DNA from: Carallia brachiata
Taxonomy: Eukaryota; Streptophyta; Magnoliopsida; Malpighiales; Rhizophoraceae
Reading direction: 5' to 3'
DNA: 64,000 nt
NCBI GenBank assembly: GCA_021464245.1
Contig: JADCRB010000021.1
Span: 601,305-665,304 of the forward strand
Shown piece after piece: positions 60,901 to 64,000 of the stretch. The notes under the pieces were generated by a model. It made no database searches, had not been told where the DNA came from, and worked only from the letters and a program-made list of their open reading frames with translations. The stretch's first letter is position 1; each line of letters starts with the position of its first letter. Position numbers and translations under genes: made by a program.

Positions 60901-62133
60901 ATTTTTGCCAGATTGACGTATTAAAATATAAAGAATTTATAATTTGTTTAATTATATTAATAAAATATAAAAAAATAAAAAAATATATCTTATCACTTAA
61001 TTTTATTGTTATATAAAAAAATTAATATAATTATACAAAATTATAAATTCGTTGTATTTTTACACTTCAGTCAATTAGACAAAAAGTTGGACAAGAATCA
61101 CACGCACTTTTCCCATTAGAGAAATTATGGCAAGATTTGTCTTTTTTTTTAATTAAAATAATTATCTCATAAATATAACAGTCATATGACCTGAGGCAAA
61201 ATTTATCTTGCTAGTACAAAACTGACCACACAGTATTCGAACATAGCCCATAACCAGCAATTTTTTTTTATTTTTTTTCCGAGCGGCTCTTAACCAGCAA
61301 TTTGCTATAACAATATACGAAGAAATTGCCCCTCACAAAGTACCGGCAATGCCAACGAGTTGATTGCTCAGAGCGGAGGAATTTAATGAGGGGAACGGAT
61401 CTGAAGCACTGAAAGAACAAAAATCCGCATACTAATAGCAATCAGTCTCTAGCTACACAGGCAAGTTGGCCACATGGTGGGTTTGAGATCCAGTAAGGCA
61501 ATGATGACAAAAATTAATCCTCGGGAAAAAAAAAAAAGAAAAAGAAAAAGAAGAGAGGGAAATGGTAACCTTGAAGTTCAAGGATAGGCTAAATCTTTGA
61601 GAATTTTTATAATTATGTTTTTAATATTTTTAAGTTTTTAAATCATTCCTCAACTTTCAATTTCCATTTCTTATAAATTCCTTTTTGACAAGAATTAGTT
61701 GAATTGTTAGAAACATTAAATATATTTAGGCCGTTATTTTATTGAATTTATCTTCTTTCTCTCGTATATAAAATGTAAAACCATAAATTTTTATTATGAG
61801 AATTTATGATTTTTGCTTTTCATATGTACGAAAGAAAACAAGAAAAAAAATTAGTGTTACATGCACATACATAGTTCTATATTTTTAATATATATTTGAA
61901 TGTTTCTCAATACAATTTGAATTAAATCAAACTACATATCTGCCGATATGATCAATTTCTGTCTAAAAAAAGAACTACATGTAATGAAAATTAAAAATTT
62001 AAAACTGATTTGAAAATTAAAAATAATTTAAAAATAATTTAAAAACTAAAAAAATTTAGAACTCAATTACAAAATTATCTAAAGATTTCGGACTTATTCT
62101 GACCTCATACCTCGAAGTCCATTACATGTCAAC
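57946..62133. other. Intergenic region between SABRE and CLT
   Basis: 57946 to about 58370 is the SABRE leader and proximal promoter, with GA-rich tracts near 58290-58335. 58370-58760 is AT-rich. 58800-59160 is a less AT-rich island of unknown nature. 59260-59700 holds possible SINE-like stretches. 59710-60195 is a foldback MITE. 60200-62133 is AT-rich, with one more possible SINE (61440-61550, box B-like ggtttgagatcc and A-rich tail) and the CLT 3' flank. Confidence 0.5.
59710..60195. mobile_element. Foldback MITE, family member 2
   Basis: Same family as 31113-31580 in reverse orientation, about 485 bp. Shared blocks are cattt.atttta/agttttaaac, atactacatcagtc, taagttacaaa, taaatatatgaattaaat and gattgatcacttttggtaaa. 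The two halves fold on each other. Confidence 0.75.
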
Positions 62134-63424
62134 CTATTGTGAAGCTCGATTGGCAAATTGATGTATGGTGTATAGTACCAGACCCAACACAAGTAACACA
62201 ATGCCCAACAAGAATAGGGGGCTCAGACTTGAACCCTCGGGAAGGTATGGTAAAGGAAGGGATAGCACATAAATTGATATCGGCACTGCAATGCAAATCA
62301 CACTGCACATTACCAATGAAGTTGTTTCAGAACTCATATAATTATGCACATGTGGATGGAGAGAGAGAGAGCACCTAACAACCTCACAACGATAGAGGAA
62401 ACAATTGCAGAAGAAATTTTCGTTACATGGAGCATCGATATATTGAATGCCATATTCGTAGCTATATAAAGTAACAGAAGCAATGGGGTCCCTTTGCAAC
62501 CTGCAGAGAATTGACGTGTCAATGCAATCAAAAATAACTACTTTAACATGGAGAAACTGTTGGTTTTTGTGGCTTAAGAAAACTTTATTTTCTAGTTTTA
62601 ATTGCAACAGAAACTTAGTTTTTGCTTTAGTGTTTAATGTTCTGATTTGCAGCAGAGACAAAGGAGCTTGCTGGAGAAAAATTCCAGCAAAGAAGACAAA
62701 CTGACCTATTTTCTCTCTCAACTTTTATTAATCATAAATCCTCCTTATATAGAGGTGATTTACAAATTCACACAAAAAAACCTGTTATAGTTACAACCTT
62801 TTACAAATTCAAATTGAAATTGAAATTTAACTTAAGATTAATGATTAACAGAAAGGTTCAATTAAATATCAGTCAAAAATTAGTCTAAACTAAGCTTTAG
62901 AAAGTTGTTATATTCAAAATAAAATGGATAACCACTTAAACTGATCTGCTCCAGCAGATTCCTCCAATTGTCATAACTTTCAAACTTGGAAGCAAACAAA
63001 CACAAACAAAAAAATAGCCACATGCAGCACTTGGAATGCAAAATGGCAGCAACATGCTTCAACAGAAATTCCATCAGAAGCACATCAAAAGAATTTCAAA
63101 TATGGTGTCTAATTCTTGGATACTTGCGTAAAGAAAATGTACATGTGCATGTTTCTCTACATGTAAATTTTCTTCAGGCCAACGCTATTACTTGGATTCT
63201 TATAGGTTACAGCCTCTTTAAGAAATCCAAAAACCAACATAAGATAGTGACAAGTGAAAAATGTGGCAGGGAAGCATATCAACCAGAATGATGGAGCTGC
63301 CCTTGCACTTTGGCCCCATCATTTAGAAAGCAGCCAGCACATTTTCCAGATACGAAGGAAATTGAGTAAATGGTATTCGTTGCAAGTTCAATAGAAAAGG
63401 TAGAAAGAAAAACACAAAAAGAGC
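62134..63424 (-). CDS. CLT: CRT-like transporter (CLT), last three exons, one frameshift
   Basis: CLT proteins sit in the plastid envelope and move glutathione and gamma-glutamylcysteine; they are relatives of the malaria chloroquine-resistance transporter. Exons 63424-63284, 62500-62375 and 62285-62134 join in phase if one base is missing in the first. That exon starts ALFVFFFLPFLLNLQRIPF and continues with TQFPSYLEN. The frame then breaks near 63340, resuming as AGCFLNDGAK. The second exon carries CKGTPLLLLLYIATNMAFN and KISSAIVSS. The third has VPISIYVLSLPLPYL and a last membrane helix (LLGIVLLVLGLVLY), then stop TAG. The long frame across 62134-62721 is mostly intron read-through. Upstream exons lie beyond 64000. 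Confidence 0.8.
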
Positions 63425-64000
63425 CTACAAAATATAAAACAAAAGAAAGAAATTAAGCAATGAACATACATCTCACATTAAAACAGGCATTCAGCTTATC
63501 AGCTAAATCACAATCAAATTAATTGTCCAAATAACCAAAATTTTCAACAAATTTTGCCATGCAAATTCATGTAAGATAGGCTAGATCATGAAGGCCAGAA
63601 TTTTAGTGCAGACATTAAGCAAGTTCCACAAATGATGATCAAAATATAGAGTAATTAATGACAACATTAATGGACATTGCATTGATGCATCAGCATAGAC
63701 CAACAAAAAGGTTCACATTGGCCCAGCGCCAGTTTCCTCTTTGCCCTTTTTCTCTGTAATCTTATGTCAGACATTCAGCTGATCTCCTGTCTTTACCTAA
63801 TTCTGTCCCTTTTGCTTCCCTTTGGTTATTCATCCATTTCCTTTGATCTATATATTTATCAGGTTGATTCCCTCAGTTCATCAAGTTGCAAAAAATATGT
63901 CAGTCCTTCAGTTCTCCAAGATAGGGAATTCCCACCGTGTTCCTAAATACTTTTCCACTTGTGAATGAGCTTTCTTTTCTGTTTTATCTTTGTTTTCTTT
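63425..64000 (-). other. CLT intron sequence at the window edge
   Basis: AT-rich; acceptor tttgtag directly precedes the CLT exon at 63424. I found no further CLT exon before the end of the window, so the intron probably runs on past 64000. Confidence 0.5.

Noticed and set aside
62134..62721. 195-codon minus-strand ORF as a complete gene
   Set aside because: Only its ends carry CLT sequence; the start is intron and the middle is an out-of-frame reading of the true CLT exon at 62500-62375.
62880..63083. 67-codon minus-strand ORF with hydrophobic stretch, as an extra CLT exon
   Set aside because: It sits inside the intron between two CLT exons that already join in phase, and does not match the family.

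Overview
This window is nuclear DNA of a flowering plant. Genes are split by many short GT...AG introns, intergenic DNA is very AT-rich, and small transposons (MITEs, SINEs, a LINE remnant) are common. Every recognisable gene belongs to a land-plant family. The gene set suggests a eudicot, but I cannot name the species.

Layout. (1) 1-7776, plus: 3' part (13 exons visible) of a BEACH-domain WD40 protein of the BCHC2 type. (2) 9375-10789, minus: an intronless UGT91-type glycosyltransferase. (3) 12776-17326, plus: a TIFY-CCT-GATA transcription factor (GATA24/28 or ZML type), 7 exons, with an overlapping upstream ORF. (4) 17772-18228, minus: a small potato-type-II proteinase inhibitor. (5) 24207-28256, plus: alpha-L-fucosidase 1 (GH29), 3 exons, with a nested MITE in intron 2. 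(6) 28875-29897, minus: a second copy of the type-II inhibitor. (7) 37228-57945, minus: a complete 22-exon SABRE/KIP gene (bridge-like lipid-transfer protein, about 2,618 aa). (8) 62134-63424, minus: the last three exons of a CRT-like (CLT) plastid thiol transporter whose 5' part lies beyond the window. The genes look functionally independent; I see no pathway cluster.

Between genes the window records transposon history. The two inhibitor genes sit in a direct segmental duplication (about 17.7-21.1 kb and 28.9-31.85 kb). After the duplication one copy gained a Tourist-like MITE with TAA target duplications and the other gained a foldback MITE. Next to the second copy is a 5'-truncated LINE RNase H domain, itself broken by two later insertions.

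The most important caution concerns reading frames. Five genes carry small indels that break or shift an otherwise well-conserved frame (BCHC2 three, UGT one, SABRE three, CLT one, second inhibitor one). Splice sites and exon phases become fully consistent if these indels are ignored. Uncorrected long-read consensus errors are the simplest explanation; real decay of all five neighbours is less likely but not excluded. I found no CRISPR array, operon, virus or evident new biological system; the window is ordinary plant chromosome with interesting local duplication and insertion events.
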